A stretch of DNA of 64,000 nt from Serratia liquefaciens. GTDB lineage: Bacteria > Pseudomonadota > Gammaproteobacteria > Enterobacterales > Enterobacteriaceae. Each line of letters begins with the position of its first letter. Position 1 is the first letter of the stretch. The notes under the pieces were generated by a model that saw only the letters and a program-made list of their open reading frames with translations, was not told the origin of the DNA and ran no database searches. The stretch lies in NCBI GenBank assembly GCA_012719855.1, contig JAAXZN010000003.1, positions 186,001 through 250,000 of the forward strand, read 5' to 3'. This document shows positions 53,581-62,753 of this stretch, in pieces. Made by a program: the position numbers and the translations under genes.

Positions 53581-54191
53581 TTCGGCTCCTTGCGGGATTC
53601 TGGGGCGGTAGCGAACGGCAGCTCGGCGCTGAGCGCCTGCATGGCATTGCGCCTTTTCTGTTCGCTGGCGTTACGCACGTCGTGGTCGCTGACCAAGCGA
53701 ATGGCCTGGGTAGGACAGGTACGGATACAGGCGGGGCCCAGGGGGGTGAAAGCGCAAAGGTCGCACTTCACCGCCACGGCGCGGACACCGGGCACGCAAT
53801 CCAGGAAGGCGCCGACCGGCCGCGGCGCTTTGGCGGCAGGCAGGGCCAGCGGTGTGTAGCAGTCTGCGGGGATCGCCAACGGAGTACTGCCGCCGAAGCC
53901 AATGGCGCCGAACGGGCAGGCGATGCCGCAGAGTTTGCAACTGACGCACAGGCTCTCGTTCAGGACGATGGCATCATCCTGATGGCGAATGGCGTTTACC
54001 GGACAGACCTGCGCGCAGGGCGCATCCTCACATTGATGGCACATCACCGGTGCCGAATCGCGGGCGTTACGTATCACCTGCAAGCGGGGTAATGCCTGCA
54101 AACCCTGTTGCCGATGTTCCGCAGAACAACTGGCCATGCAGGTATTGCAGCCAATACACAATTTGGGGTCCGCAATAATAAAGCGGTTCAT
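53577..54191 (-). CDS. hycB: Formate hydrogenlyase ferredoxin subunit HycB
   Basis: A 204-residue four-cluster iron-sulfur protein (E. coli 203) that takes electrons from FdhF. Motifs: CIGCNTCMASC near 12-22, CHQCEDAPCAQVCP near 47-60, CVSCKLCGIACPFG near 77-90, and CDLC...CIRTCPTQAI near 145-165. I start at MNRFIIADPKLC; the frame continues upstream through the operator-like repeats without a ribosome site. It is the first structural gene after hycA. Confidence 0.94.
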   Translation of the reverse strand: MNRFIIADPKLCIGCNTCMASCSAEHRQQGLQALPRLQVIRNARDSAPVMCHQCEDAPCAQVCPVNAIRHQDDAIVLNESLCVSCKLCGIACPFGAIGFGGSTPLAIPADCYTPLALPAAKAPRPVGAFLDCVPGVRAVAVKCDLCAFTPLGPACIRTCPTQAIRLVSDHDVRNASEQKRRNAMQALSAELPFATAPESRKEPN

Positions 54192-54204
54192 GCACACTCC
54201 TTGC

Positions 54205-54250
54205 TTCGTCATTTATGACGAAATCGTCAGTAAAAAATGACGTTTCGACA
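54205..54250. promoter_or_regulatory. Candidate FhlA binding region between hycA and hycB
   Basis: TTCGTCA-N4-TGACGAA is a perfect dyad (54205-54222), followed by CGTCA, TGACG and TTTCGACA up to 54250. Read leftward this is TGTCGAAACGTCA...TTTCGTCA, resembling E. coli FhlA sites as I recall them. An FhlA site in this interval is known in E. coli. Confidence 0.55.
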
Positions 54251-54278
54251 GTTTTCTGTCGGTGAGTAACGCCGACAG

Positions 54279-54746
54279 TCAGACGGACAGGGTTATTTTT
54301 TTCAGTGCGTCATGAATGGCATGGCCGTCATGCAGAGAGTCAAACAGGCATTGGTAAATAACGGCGATCTTATCCAGGTAATGTTCAAATACCGCCGGCA
54401 TGTCGCGATTGTTTATAACGCCGTCAATATTGCCGTCTTCATCCAGCGAGGCATGGGCGAAGGGGGCGAAATTCTCGGCTTCGTGCGGCGATGCCAAATT
54501 AATGCGATAGCAGATATCACGGCTATAAAACCCCTCACTTAATTGAATGCTCACCGTGAAGTGGTTGAACAGCACAAAACGCAGATCGTCGTCCTGACCG
54601 TAAGTAAATTGATGATTAATCTTCTTTTTAGTGGTGGTTACCGCTTTGATTAAGGTGCTGTGGTAGGTTTGCCACTGCGCCATCAGGCGGTTACTTTTGT
54701 TGGCGATATAATCGGCCTGGCTGGTTACTTCACTGATAGTACTCAT
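54279..54746 (-). CDS. hycA: Formate hydrogenlyase regulatory protein HycA
   Basis: A 155-residue negative modulator that dampens FhlA-driven transcription in E. coli (153 residues). It diverges more than its neighbours, but keeps TSQADYIANKSNRL at the start, RFVLFNHFTVSIQLSEGF near 60-77 and FEHYLDKIAVIYQCL near 120-135. I start at ATG 54746 with GAG nine nt upstream; a GTG three codons earlier is less likely. First gene behind the sigma-54 promoter at 54802-54817. Confidence 0.88.
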   Translation of the reverse strand: MSTISEVTSQADYIANKSNRLMAQWQTYHSTLIKAVTTTKKKINHQFTYGQDDDLRFVLFNHFTVSIQLSEGFYSRDICYRINLASPHEAENFAPFAHASLDEDGNIDGVINNRDMPAVFEHYLDKIAVIYQCLFDSLHDGHAIHDALKKITLSV

Positions 54747-54801
54747 TGTCGTCACTCAAAATGGATGGTCATTGTCGAAACGCTTCGGGTGAACGACTTA
54801 A

Positions 54802-54817
54802 AGCATAAAGCGTGCCA
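54802..54817 (-). promoter_or_regulatory. Sigma-54 promoter of the hyc operon
   Basis: Read leftward TGGCACGCTTTATGCT is an almost perfect -24/-12 element with invariant GG and GC. It lies 56 bases before the hycA start. Confidence 0.85.
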
Positions 54818-54908
54818 GACTCCGGTAATTTTTATTATTTCCTTTTAATTCAAGCATCAGTCATGAAATTAACCTCCACAGTGAGCGGTGCGACTGCCAG
54901 CTAATTAC

Positions 54909-54931
54909 TGTCGACGTCATGACACTCGACA
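54909..54931. promoter_or_regulatory. Candidate FhlA enhancer between hyc and hyp promoters
   Basis: TGTCG and CGACA flank an inner GTCATGAC palindrome (54916-54923). The site is about 90 bases upstream of the hycA -24 box and about 20 from the hypA -24 box, so it could serve both divergent promoters. Confidence 0.55.
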
Positions 54932-54949
54932 AATATGCCGAATAGGTTT

Positions 54950-54965
54950 TGGCACCATATTTGCA
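54950..54965 (+). promoter_or_regulatory. Sigma-54 promoter of the hyp operon
   Basis: TGGCACCATATTTGCA fits TGGCACG-N4-TTGCA with one mismatch. It lies 45 bases before hypA. Confidence 0.85.
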
Positions 54966-55009
54966 ATGCAGGGTGACGAAACGTTTTTATCACCCCAGAC
55001 GGAGGCCGG

Positions 55010-55354
55010 ATGCACGAAATAACCTTGTGCCAACATGCGATGGAAATAATGCAGCAACAGGCTCGTCAACATCGGGCGAAACGTATTAACGCGGTGTGGT
55101 TCGAAATTGGCGCGTTTTCCTGCGTGGAGGCGGAATCGCTGCGGTTCTGTTTTGACATGGTCTGTCGCGACACCCTGGCCGAAGGCTGCGAGTTGCATCT
55201 GATCGAACAACGAGCCTTGTCCTGGTGTTATGACTGCCAGGCCGACGTCGAGCTGTTGATCCCGCAGGTTCTGGTCTGCCCGCTCTGCGCCGGTAGAAAC
55301 CTGCGGGTGCAGGCCGATGATGGGTTGCAAATAAAACGTCTGGAAATTGAATAA
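55010..55354 (+). CDS. hypA: Hydrogenase nickel incorporation protein HypA
   Basis: A 114-residue nickel metallochaperone that works with HypB to load nickel into HycE. The N-terminal [12 protein letters not shown] carries the nickel-binding His2. The zinc site is formed by CYDC near 75 and CPLC near 91. Length matches E. coli HypA (116). First gene of hypABCDE-fhlA, with GGAGG upstream of the start. Confidence 0.94.
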   Translation: MHEITLCQHAMEIMQQQARQHRAKRINAVWFEIGAFSCVEAESLRFCFDMVCRDTLAEGCELHLIEQRALSWCYDCQADVELLIPQVLVCPLCAGRNLRVQADDGLQIKRLEIE

Positions 55355-55371
55355 CTGAAAGGAGAAAGAAC

Positions 55372-56166
55372 ATGTGCATCACTTGCGGTTGTGCCCATGG
55401 GGAACTGACGATTGAAGGGCAAGCAAAGGTCCCGTTTCGCCCGCAGCGGTCTCTGCAGGGGGACCTGCATTATGGACTGGGAATGGCGGGTACCCATGCG
55501 CCGGGCATCAGTCAGCGGCGAATGCTGGAAATAGAAACCCGGGTGTTGGATAAAAACGATCGTCTGGCCGAACGCAATCGCCAGTATTTTGCCGAGCAAC
55601 GGATCCTGGCGTTGAATCTGGTATCCAGCCCCGGTTCAGGCAAAACCACGCTGCTGACCGAAACCCTGCTGCGGCTGCGCGGGGCGCGTGAGTGCGCGGT
55701 AGTGGAAGGAGACCAGCAAACCACCAACGATGCAGAACGTATCCGCGCCACCGGCGTGCCGGCGATCCAGGTCAATACCGGCAAAGGCTGTCATCTGGAC
55801 GCGCAAATGGTTCACGAAGCCGCCCAACGCCTGGAGCTCAAACCCTGCAGCCTGCTGTTTATCGAAAATGTCGGCAACCTGGTTTGCCCAGCCAGCTTCG
55901 ATCTGGGGGAGCGGCATAAGGTGGCGGTGCTGTCGGTTACCGAAGGGGAAGACAAGCCCCTCAAGTATCCGCATATGTTCGCCGCCGCACGTCTGATGCT
56001 GCTGAACAAGGCCGATCTGCTACCGTACTTGAAGTTTGACCTGGACGCCTGTATCGCCAATGCCCGTCAGGTTAATCCCGACATCGAGATAATTACCCTT
56101 TCGGCGACTCAGGGTGAAGGGATGGACCAGTGGATGGCCTGGCTGGAGCGGCAGCTATGTGCATAG
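55372..56166 (+). CDS. hypB: Hydrogenase nickel incorporation GTPase HypB
   Basis: A 264-residue GTPase that drives nickel insertion. The N-terminal nickel site is [11 protein letters not shown]. The P-loop [14 protein letters not shown] lies near 85-98; [12 protein letters not shown], the CHLDAQM metal site near 142 and [11 protein letters not shown] (NKxD) near 208 follow. It is shorter than E. coli HypB (290) because the linker after the N-terminal CxxCGC is reduced. The start has AAAGGAG upstream; hypC starts inside its end. Confidence 0.95.
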   Translation: MCITCGCAHGELTIEGQAKVPFRPQRSLQGDLHYGLGMAGTHAPGISQRRMLEIETRVLDKNDRLAERNRQYFAEQRILALNLVSSPGSGKTTLLTETLLRLRGARECAVVEGDQQTTNDAERIRATGVPAIQVNTGKGCHLDAQMVHEAAQRLELKPCSLLFIENVGNLVCPASFDLGERHKVAVLSVTEGEDKPLKYPHMFAAARLMLLNKADLLPYLKFDLDACIANARQVNPDIEIITLSATQGEGMDQWMAWLERQLCA

Positions 56167-56453
56167 GTATTCCCGGGCAGATCGTGGCGCTGGACCAGCA
56201 TCAGCCTCAGCACGCCTGGGCCGAAGTCTGCGGCGTACAGCGCGAAGTGAATATCGCGTTGGTTTGCCGGGAGGATGAACCCAAAGAAGCGATACTGGGG
56301 TGTTGGGTGTTGATCCACGTGGGCTTTGCGATGAGCCGTCTCGATCAGCAAGAGGCCGAGGAAATGCTGGCGGCACTGCAGGCGATGGGGGAAGTGGAAC
56401 AGGACGTGGCGTTGTTTTTGGCGGGGGAGGATAACCATGGATTACGTAGATGA
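56157..56453 (+). CDS. hypC: Hydrogenase maturation chaperone HypC
   Basis: A 98-residue HypC/HybG-family chaperone. [14 protein letters not shown] gives the essential N-terminal Cys2 that binds the Fe(CN)2CO fragment together with HypD. The start lies 10 bases inside hypB, and the last 17 bases overlap hypD, so translation is coupled. E. coli HypC has 90 residues. An earlier in-frame ATG at 56130 is ignored, since the family always starts MC. Confidence 0.93.
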   Translation: MCIGIPGQIVALDQHQPQHAWAEVCGVQREVNIALVCREDEPKEAILGCWVLIHVGFAMSRLDQQEAEEMLAALQAMGEVEQDVALFLAGEDNHGLRR

Positions 56454-57564
56454 ATTTCGCGATCCGCAGCGGGTGAAGAACCTGCTGCAACATATCTGGC
56501 AGCGCGCCGCGCAGTTGCCGTTTACCGCCGAACGGCCGCTGCAAATCATGGAGGTGTGCGGTGGCCATACCCATGCGATATTCCGCTTTGGCCTGGACAA
56601 GCTGCTGCCGGCGCAAATCGAATTCATTCATGGCCCCGGCTGCCCGGTTTGCGTTTTACCCATGGGACGCATTGACGCCTGCTGCGAAATCGCCGGGCAC
56701 CCCGAAGTGATTTTTTGCACCTTCGGCGATGCGCTGCGGGTGCCAGGCCAGCAGGGATCTTTACTGCAGGCTCGCGAACGCGGTGCCGACGTGCGAGTGG
56801 TTTACTCACCGTTGGATGCCCTGATGCTGGCGCGGAATAACCCGCAGCGGCAGGTGGTGTTCTTTGCCCTGGGGTTCGAAACCACCATGCCGGTCACGGC
56901 GATTACCCTGCAACAGGCGCGACAGGAAGGCCTGGGCAACTTCAGCGTATTTTGTCAGCACATCAGCCTGATCCCCACCTTGCGCAGCCTGCTGCAACAG
57001 CCGGATGTGCGCATCGACGGTTTTCTGGCACCCGGCCACGTCAGCATGGTGATAGGCACCGAGCCCTATCATTTTATCAGCGGGCAATACCGCAAACCCC
57101 TGGTGGTGACCGGCTTTGAGCCACTGGATATCTTGCAAGGGGTGCTGATGCTGGTCGAACAGTTCCTTGGCCGACAAAGCCAAACCGAAAACCAATACCG
57201 GCGGGTGGTGCCGGAACAGGGCAACCGGCTGGCACAGCAGGCGATGAGCGAGGTTTTTGTGCTGGGTGGCGGCAGCGAATGGCGCGGGCTGGGCACCATT
57301 GCCGACTCAGGCATTGCCCTTACGCCAGCCTATCAGGCTTTTGATGCTGAACGTCGTTTTCGTCCGCAGCGGCGGCAAGTGGCTGACGATCCTCGATCCC
57401 GTTGCGGAGACGTGCTCACTGGGCGGTGCAAACCGCGTGATTGCCCGCTGTTTGGCCGCGGTTGTACGCCGCAAAACGCGTTTGGCGCCCTGATGGTCTC
57501 ATCCGAAGGGGCCTGCGCCGCCTGGTACCAATATCGCCGCGAAACAGAGGAGATGCCGGCATGA
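56437..57564 (+). CDS. hypD: Hydrogenase maturation iron-sulfur protein HypD
   Basis: A 375-residue scaffold (E. coli 373) where CN and CO ligands are put on iron. EVCGGHTHAIFRFG near 38-52 has the Cys41-type active residue, and HGPGCPVCVLP near 65-75 has the CxxC redox pair. C-terminal Cys residues (SRCGDVLTGRCKPRDCPLFGRGC split over about 325-350) hold the 4Fe-4S cluster. A GGGAGG site precedes the start. It ends ATGA into hypE. Confidence 0.95.
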   Translation: MDYVDEFRDPQRVKNLLQHIWQRAAQLPFTAERPLQIMEVCGGHTHAIFRFGLDKLLPAQIEFIHGPGCPVCVLPMGRIDACCEIAGHPEVIFCTFGDALRVPGQQGSLLQARERGADVRVVYSPLDALMLARNNPQRQVVFFALGFETTMPVTAITLQQARQEGLGNFSVFCQHISLIPTLRSLLQQPDVRIDGFLAPGHVSMVIGTEPYHFISGQYRKPLVVTGFEPLDILQGVLMLVEQFLGRQSQTENQYRRVVPEQGNRLAQQAMSEVFVLGGGSEWRGLGTIADSGIALTPAYQAFDAERRFRPQRRQVADDPRSRCGDVLTGRCKPRDCPLFGRGCTPQNAFGALMVSSEGACAAWYQYRRETEEMPA

Positions 57565-58574
57565 ACAACGTGATTACCATGGCTCATGGCAGCGGTGGTG
57601 CGGCAATGCAGCAATTGCTGGACGATCTTTTCTTGCCGGCCTTTGCCAACCCGCAGTTGGATCAGCGTGAAGATCAGGCCCGATTGGATTTGGCCGAGTT
57701 AACGCAGCAGGGTGATCGGCTGGCATTTACTACCGACAGTTATGTTATTGACCCGATTTTCTTTCCGGGCGGAGACATAGGCAAGCTGGCCATCTGCGGG
57801 ACGGCCAACGATCTGGCGGTGAGCGGCGCGCTGCCGCGCTATCTTTCCTGCGGCTTTATTCTCGAAGAAGGCTTGCCGTTGCCCGACTTACAACGCGTGG
57901 TCGCCTCGATGGCCGCCACCGCGCAGCAGGCTGGTATTCGCATTGCGACCGGGGATACCAAGGTAGTGCAGCGTGGTGCAGCCGACAAAGTGTTTATCAA
58001 CACCGCCGGTATCGGGGTGATCCCGTCAGGCCTGAACTGGGCGGCGCAAAATATCCGCGCCGGCGATGCCGTGATTGTCAGCGGCACCCTGGGGGATCAC
58101 GGGGCAACTATTCTCAACCTGCGCGAAAAGCTGGGTATGTCTCTGGACGTGATCAGCGACTGTGCGGTGTTAACGCCGTTAATTGAGCCACTGCGTGCCA
58201 TTCACGGCGTACGGGCGATTCGCGATGCGACCCGTGGCGGGGTGAATGCCATTTTGCATGAGTTCTCCCGTGCGGCGGGCGTGGGCATCGAGGTGGAAGA
58301 AAGCCTGTTGCCGATCGCCCCGGCAGTGCGAGGCATTTGCGAATTGCTGGGGCTGGACGCCATTAATTTTGCCAACGAGGGAAAACTGGTGGTCGTGGCC
58401 GCACCGCAAGCCGCACAGGACGTGCTCTGTGCCTTGCGTGCTCACCCATTGGGCGCAGGCGCGGCGATGATTGGCAAAGTGACGGCTGGGCAACAGGTAA
58501 GACTGCAGGGCGCTTATGGCATCAGCCGCCGGTTGGATTTACCACATGCCGAGCCTTTGCCGCGGATTTGTTGA
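57561..58574 (+). CDS. hypE: Hydrogenase maturation protein HypE
   Basis: A 337-residue PurM-fold ATPase that dehydrates the carbamoyl group on its C-terminal Cys to a thiocyanate for cyanide transfer. MAHGSGGAAMQQLL near 7-20 and the ATP site FTTDSYVIDPIFFPGGDIGKL near 55-75 (in two blocks, TDSYVIDP and PGGDIGKLA) are clear. The protein ends in the required PRIC tail. The correct start is MNNVITM within the hypD stop; the open frame runs further back through hypD. Confidence 0.95.
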   Translation: MNNVITMAHGSGGAAMQQLLDDLFLPAFANPQLDQREDQARLDLAELTQQGDRLAFTTDSYVIDPIFFPGGDIGKLAICGTANDLAVSGALPRYLSCGFILEEGLPLPDLQRVVASMAATAQQAGIRIATGDTKVVQRGAADKVFINTAGIGVIPSGLNWAAQNIRAGDAVIVSGTLGDHGATILNLREKLGMSLDVISDCAVLTPLIEPLRAIHGVRAIRDATRGGVNAILHEFSRAAGVGIEVEESLLPIAPAVRGICELLGLDAINFANEGKLVVVAAPQAAQDVLCALRAHPLGAGAAMIGKVTAGQQVRLQGAYGISRRLDLPHAEPLPRIC

Positions 58575-58662
58575 TCCCGTCGGGGGAGAACGCCGCCGGC
58601 CAGCGTTACACTTTGCGATGTGACTCACAAATCATCATCGCGACTCAGGCAAGTGATAAACA

Positions 58663-60729
58663 ATGTCGAATGCACAATCAGAAAAACAAGAACTACTGGA
58701 AATTACCCGCACGCTGCTGAGCCAGCGCAGTTTCACCGATCTGTTGCTGCAACTGCGCCAGATACTGCAACGCCTGCAATTGGCGGACCAGGTCACGCTG
58801 GTGCTGTTTGACCCCGACAGCGAACGGGTCAGCTTTTATGGCCTGGATGCGCATCGACGGCCGGTGAACTATCAGGATGAGACCCTGCTGGCAAATGGCC
58901 CGGTAAGTCGGCTGCGACAAAGCCCGCTGCCACAGCGTTGGCAGAGCGATGATCTGCAGGCACGCTATCCGCAAATCGGTGCTCTGGCGCTGTATTTGCC
59001 CTTTAACCAGTATTGCCTGATGCCGCTGCATGCAGGCGGTGCGCTGATCGGCGGTTGTGAGGTGTTACGTTGTCACCCAGCGCCGTTCGCCGACGCCAGC
59101 CTGGTGCAGTTGCAGACACTGATGGAGTTGGTGGCATTGGCGGCAGAGCAGCTCCAGCTGCGGGAGGAGGCGGAACTCCGTCAACGGCAATTGCGCCATG
59201 AGCGAGATGATTATCGCATTTTGGTCGACGTGACCAACGCGGTGTTGTCGAAGCTCGATTTGGATGATTTGATCGGTGAGATCTCGAAGGAAATTCACCG
59301 TTTCTTCAAAATCGATGCGATCAGCATTGTGCTTTGCGTTGATAAAACCGAGCAGGTCACCATTTATTCCACCCACTATTTGCAGGATGACGTGGTTGAG
59401 CGTCAACAGTACAGCGTGGCGCTGGCGGGCACCTTGTCGGAACAGGTGATGCAAAGCGGTGAAATGCTGCTGTTGAATCTGAAGCACTCCGACCGGCTGG
59501 CGGCCTATGAGCGCCAACTGTTCGATCTCTGGCATGAGCAAATTCAAACGCTGTGCGTACTGCCGTTGGTTTTCGGCAACAAAACCCTGGGCGTACTCAA
59601 GCTGGCGCAATGTCAGCCGGACAACTTCAACGCAGCCAACCTGCGGGTGCTGCAGCAAATCGCCGAGCGTATCGCGATCGCCGTGGATAACGCGCTGGCC
59701 TATCAGGAAATTAACCGGCTCAAAGAGAGCCTGGTGCATGAGAACCTGTATCTGACCGAGCAGATTAACGGCAATAACCCGGACTTCGGCGAGATTGTCG
59801 GCCGCAGCGTGGTGATGTCCGCGGTACTCAAACAGGTAGAAATGGTAGCGAAAAGCGACTGTTCGGTGCTGATCCTCGGCGAAACCGGCACCGGTAAAGA
59901 GCTGATAGCCCGTGCCATTCACAACCTCAGCGAACGACGCGATCAGCGCATGGTGAAAATGAACTGCGCGGTAATGCCGGCCGGGTTGCTGGAAAGCGAT
60001 CTGTTTGGCCATGAAAAAGGGGCATTTACCGGGGCGACCAATCAGCGAATGGGGCGTTTTGAACTGGCGGACAAGGGAACGCTGTTCCTGGATGAAGTGG
60101 GCGAAATCCCCGTAGAGCTGCAACCGAAATTGCTGCGGGTACTGCAGGAAAGGGAGTTCGAACGCGTTGGCGGTAACAAGGTGATTTCGGTAGACGTACG
60201 CCTGATTGCCGCGACCAACCGGGATTTGCAGCAGATGGTGGCCGACCGCGAGTTTCGCAGTGACCTGTTTTACCGGCTTAACGTCTTCCCGATCGTCATT
60301 CCGCCCTTGCGTGAGAGGCCGGAAGACATCCCGCAGTTAGTGAAGTTTCTGACCTACAAGATTGCACGCCGAATGAAGCGTACCATCGACAGCATCCCGG
60401 CGGAAACCTTGCGCCTGCTGAGCCAAATGCCCTGGCCGGGAAACGTGCGCGAGCTTGAGAATGTCATCGAACGTGCGGTACTGCTGACGCGTGGTACGGT
60501 GCTGAACCTGCAACTGCCGGAGCTGCAATACCCGGTGCCTTCGATGGCGCTCCCGGTTGCCAAAGCGGAGCCCGGCCCGCCCGGGGAAGATGAGCGCCAG
60601 CAGATTATCAGGGTGCTGAAGGAAACCAACGGCGTGGTTGCCGGCCCGCGCGGTGCCGCTCAGCGCCTGGGGCTGAAACGTACCACGCTGCTTTCACGCA
60701 TGAAGAAATGGGGGATTCTGGTTAAGTGA
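58663..60729 (+). CDS. fhlA: Formate-sensing sigma-54 activator FhlA
   Basis: The master activator of the FHL regulon, 688 residues (E. coli 692). Two GAF domains fill about the first 370 residues and bind formate. The AAA+ domain has LGETGTGKELIARAIH near 404-418, GAFTGA near 452 and FLDEVGEIP near 475. A Fis-type helix-turn-helix ends the protein (AAQRLGLKRTTLLSRMKK). It lies 88 bases after hypE, last in the hyp operon, so FhlA raises its own level. The three sigma-54 promoters in this region are its expected targets. Confidence 0.95.
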   Translation: MSNAQSEKQELLEITRTLLSQRSFTDLLLQLRQILQRLQLADQVTLVLFDPDSERVSFYGLDAHRRPVNYQDETLLANGPVSRLRQSPLPQRWQSDDLQARYPQIGALALYLPFNQYCLMPLHAGGALIGGCEVLRCHPAPFADASLVQLQTLMELVALAAEQLQLREEAELRQRQLRHERDDYRILVDVTNAVLSKLDLDDLIGEISKEIHRFFKIDAISIVLCVDKTEQVTIYSTHYLQDDVVERQQYSVALAGTLSEQVMQSGEMLLLNLKHSDRLAAYERQLFDLWHEQIQTLCVLPLVFGNKTLGVLKLAQCQPDNFNAANLRVLQQIAERIAIAVDNALAYQEINRLKESLVHENLYLTEQINGNNPDFGEIVGRSVVMSAVLKQVEMVAKSDCSVLILGETGTGKELIARAIHNLSERRDQRMVKMNCAVMPAGLLESDLFGHEKGAFTGATNQRMGRFELADKGTLFLDEVGEIPVELQPKLLRVLQEREFERVGGNKVISVDVRLIAATNRDLQQMVADREFRSDLFYRLNVFPIVIPPLRERPEDIPQLVKFLTYKIARRMKRTIDSIPAETLRLLSQMPWPGNVRELENVIERAVLLTRGTVLNLQLPELQYPVPSMALPVAKAEPGPPGEDERQQIIRVLKETNGVVAGPRGAAQRLGLKRTTLLSRMKKWGILVK

Positions 60730-60753
60730 AGCGCCACAGGGGTTAGGGGCAGC

Positions 60754-60775
60754 CAATGAGGGATATCCCTCATTG
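60754..60775. promoter_or_regulatory. Perfect 22-bp palindrome before hchA
   Basis: Half-sites CAATGAGGGAT and ATCCCTCATTG abut without spacer, 62 bases upstream of hchA. The size is like a lux box, and a LuxR-type gene is co-transcribed with hchA, so it is a plausible operator. With AGCC/GGCT flanks it could instead be the fhlA terminator, though no T-run follows. Confidence 0.45.
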
Positions 60776-60837
60776 CGGCTTTAGGCTGAGTTACCTAAGC
60801 TAAAGCTGCAATGCAAATCGCACACAAGGAGATCATC

Positions 60838-61713
60838 ATGACTAACTTACCATCCGAAGATCGTAATCCCGCCCCAGATGCCGCTGAAGAAAATGCGTTC
60901 TTTCCGTCACCTTACTCTTTGAGTAAATACACGTCGGCAAAGACGGACTTCGACGGTGCCCACTATCCTGCACCTTATAAAGGCGGCAAGTGGAAGGTGT
61001 TGATGATTGCGTCTCAGGAACGCTATCTGATGATGCAAAACGGAAAGTTTTTCTCTACCGGGAACCATCCTGTGGAGATGTTATTGCCCATGCACCACAT
61101 GGATCTTGCCGGGTTCGAAATCGACGTTGCAACGCCATCAGGCGACCCGGTAAAGCTTGAGATGTGGGCATTCCCTGGTGAGGATGCGGCGGTCAAGGCC
61201 ACCTATGAGAAATATCGCCATCAGCTCAAGCAACCGAAAAAGCTGACTGAGGTGGTGAAAGATTTGGACGCGGGTAATTATATCGGCGTCTTTATCCCGG
61301 GCGGTCACGGCGTCCTTAACGACATTCCCTTCAGCGAAGACGTGAAAAAAGCGCTGTTCTGGGCCCATGACAACGATCGTTACGTGATTTCACTGTGCCA
61401 CGGGCCTGCCGGATTGTTGGCGGCGGGCCTGGGTGAGGACAAGGAAAACTTCTTGTACCGCGGTTACGAAATCTGTGTTTTCCCGGACTCGCTGGATACC
61501 GGTGCCAATATCGATATCGGTTATATTCCGGGCCCAATGCCCTGGCTGGTCGGCGAACGCCTCCGCGAGCTGGGCGTCAAGATCCTCAATAGCGACATCA
61601 CGGGGAAAGTCCATAAAGACCGTCGTTTGTTGACCGGCGACAGCCCGTTGGCCTCCAACAATCTCGGCAAGTTGGCCGCAGAGACATTGCTTGCCGACGT
61701 TGCGGCGCGATGA
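60838..61713 (+). CDS. hchA: Hsp31 family glyoxalase III / protein deglycase HchA
   Basis: A 291-residue DJ-1/PfpI-family enzyme (E. coli HchA 283) that converts methylglyoxal to lactate without glutathione and has holding-chaperone activity. [15 protein letters not shown] near 18-32 and [18 protein letters not shown] near 75-92 are Hsp31 signatures. The nucleophile Cys is in ISLCHGPAG near 190, with Glu upstream near 85 and the metal-binding His residues retained. The start has AAGGAGATC. Its stop overlaps the LuxR start by ATGA. Confidence 0.92.
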   Translation: MTNLPSEDRNPAPDAAEENAFFPSPYSLSKYTSAKTDFDGAHYPAPYKGGKWKVLMIASQERYLMMQNGKFFSTGNHPVEMLLPMHHMDLAGFEIDVATPSGDPVKLEMWAFPGEDAAVKATYEKYRHQLKQPKKLTEVVKDLDAGNYIGVFIPGGHGVLNDIPFSEDVKKALFWAHDNDRYVISLCHGPAGLLAAGLGEDKENFLYRGYEICVFPDSLDTGANIDIGYIPGPMPWLVGERLRELGVKILNSDITGKVHKDRRLLTGDSPLASNNLGKLAAETLLADVAAR

Positions 61714-62429
61714 GCAACGCCATTGCCCAGGATGCCTTTTCAACCGCTCTCGCCATAGAGGAGAGCGGTTCATTATCGGCAATCCAGGATCGGGTTCGAA
61801 CCTTCGCCAAACCCTACGGTTTTGACCGTTTCGTCCTGTTCTCAGCTTCCGCAACGACAGAAGCGGTGGTCGAGCATATTTACTGGGTTGAAGGCGACTG
61901 GTTCGGCAACGGTGAAAGCGTGGACGCAGTAACTTACGTACGCCACTGCCCGGTGACGCGACATATGCTGCTGGGCGGCGATCCCTTTTTCTGGAGCAAA
62001 ATCAGCGCGGAGAAAGGGGAGCTGTATCAGGTCGTTCGAACCCCACGAGGGCCGGGGATCCATGGTTTGCAGATCCCGGTATTTGGCCCGCTGGGACTGG
62101 AGGGGGCCATCAGCCTGGGCGGCGAGCACATAGAGGCTTCCGCGCAAGTTAGGCTGGCGATGTCACTGGTGGGTACGGCGGCATTTTTCTCCGCGCGCCG
62201 GCGGCTAGAAACCCCTGCAGATGGGACGATTGGCAAGCTGTCCGAGCGTGAGCGCGAAGTCCTGGCCTGGACGGCTGCCGGGCGTCGGCAGGCTGATATC
62301 GCCGCCACGCTTGGGCTTTCCGAGCGGACCGTGGAGAACCATCTGCGCCGGATACGCCTGCGTCTGGGGGCGGCCACGACCGCCCAGGCGATAAGAATAG
62401 CGATCCGCAAGGGTGAAATAGAAATCTGA
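61710..62429 (+). CDS. LuxR family regulator with autoinducer-binding-like domain (solo)
   Basis: A 239-residue regulator. Residues 20-160 have the AHL-binding-domain fold ([12 protein letters not shown], then [11 protein letters not shown] and GDPFFWSKI). The hallmark Asp-Pro is Cys-Pro here, so the amide contact to acyl-homoserine lactones is missing. The C-terminal GerE/LuxR helix-turn-helix is complete: [18 protein letters not shown] and [16 protein letters not shown]. No luxI-type gene is in the window. Overlap with hchA and the palindrome upstream suggest an autoregulated unit sensing another ligand. Confidence 0.85.
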   Translation: MSNAIAQDAFSTALAIEESGSLSAIQDRVRTFAKPYGFDRFVLFSASATTEAVVEHIYWVEGDWFGNGESVDAVTYVRHCPVTRHMLLGGDPFFWSKISAEKGELYQVVRTPRGPGIHGLQIPVFGPLGLEGAISLGGEHIEASAQVRLAMSLVGTAAFFSARRRLETPADGTIGKLSEREREVLAWTAAGRRQADIAATLGLSERTVENHLRRIRLRLGAATTAQAIRIAIRKGEIEI

Positions 62430-62466
62430 CGTCCAGAAAGACGATGTCATTCAGAGGGGGTAATAA

Positions 62467-62500
62467 AGCTCAACCCGCGCGAGCAGGCGTGGGCTGAGCT
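62467..62500 (-). terminator. Hairpin between converging luxR-type and small protein genes
   Basis: AGCTCA/TGAGCT outer stem with a CCCGCGC/GCGTGGG inner stem, followed leftward by TTTATTA. It probably ends the leftward transcript and may serve both. Confidence 0.55.
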
Positions 62501-62513
62501 GATTCAACGCGGT

Positions 62514-62747
62514 TTATGGTTTCGCGTCACCGATATCCATCGGCCTTTGTTTACGAAGCAGGTGCAGCAGCAATGACACGCGCCGCTCTGTCCGTTCCGG
62601 CGTGTCCGGTGGCAAGTTATAGCGCAGAGTGTAACGCTCATTTTTTTCATTGAAGAAATCGATCACAAGTACCGGGACCGAAGCACCCACCACTTTTCGA
62701 TAGTTCAATGAGATGCCTGACAGCCTTCTATTCATTGAAACATCCAT
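62514..62747 (-). CDS. Small hypothetical protein
   Basis: A 77-residue protein I do not recognise. It has a beta-rich middle (KVVGASVPVLVIDFFNEKNERY is split around VPVLVIDFF) and a basic Leu-rich end RRVSLLLHLLRKQRP. No signal peptide or membrane segment. It starts 6 bases after the stop of the upstream membrane protein gene with GATGGAAA before the ATG, so the pair is likely co-transcribed. MNRRLSG four codons later is an alternative start. Confidence 0.55.
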   Translation of the reverse strand: MDVSMNRRLSGISLNYRKVVGASVPVLVIDFFNEKNERYTLRYNLPPDTPERTERRVSLLLHLLRKQRPMDIGDAKP

Positions 62748-62753
62748 TTTCCA

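Noticed and set aside
61710-62429. Complete quorum-sensing pair
   Set aside because: Only the LuxR-type receptor is present; no LuxI-type synthase lies in the window and the receptor lacks the conserved Asp.
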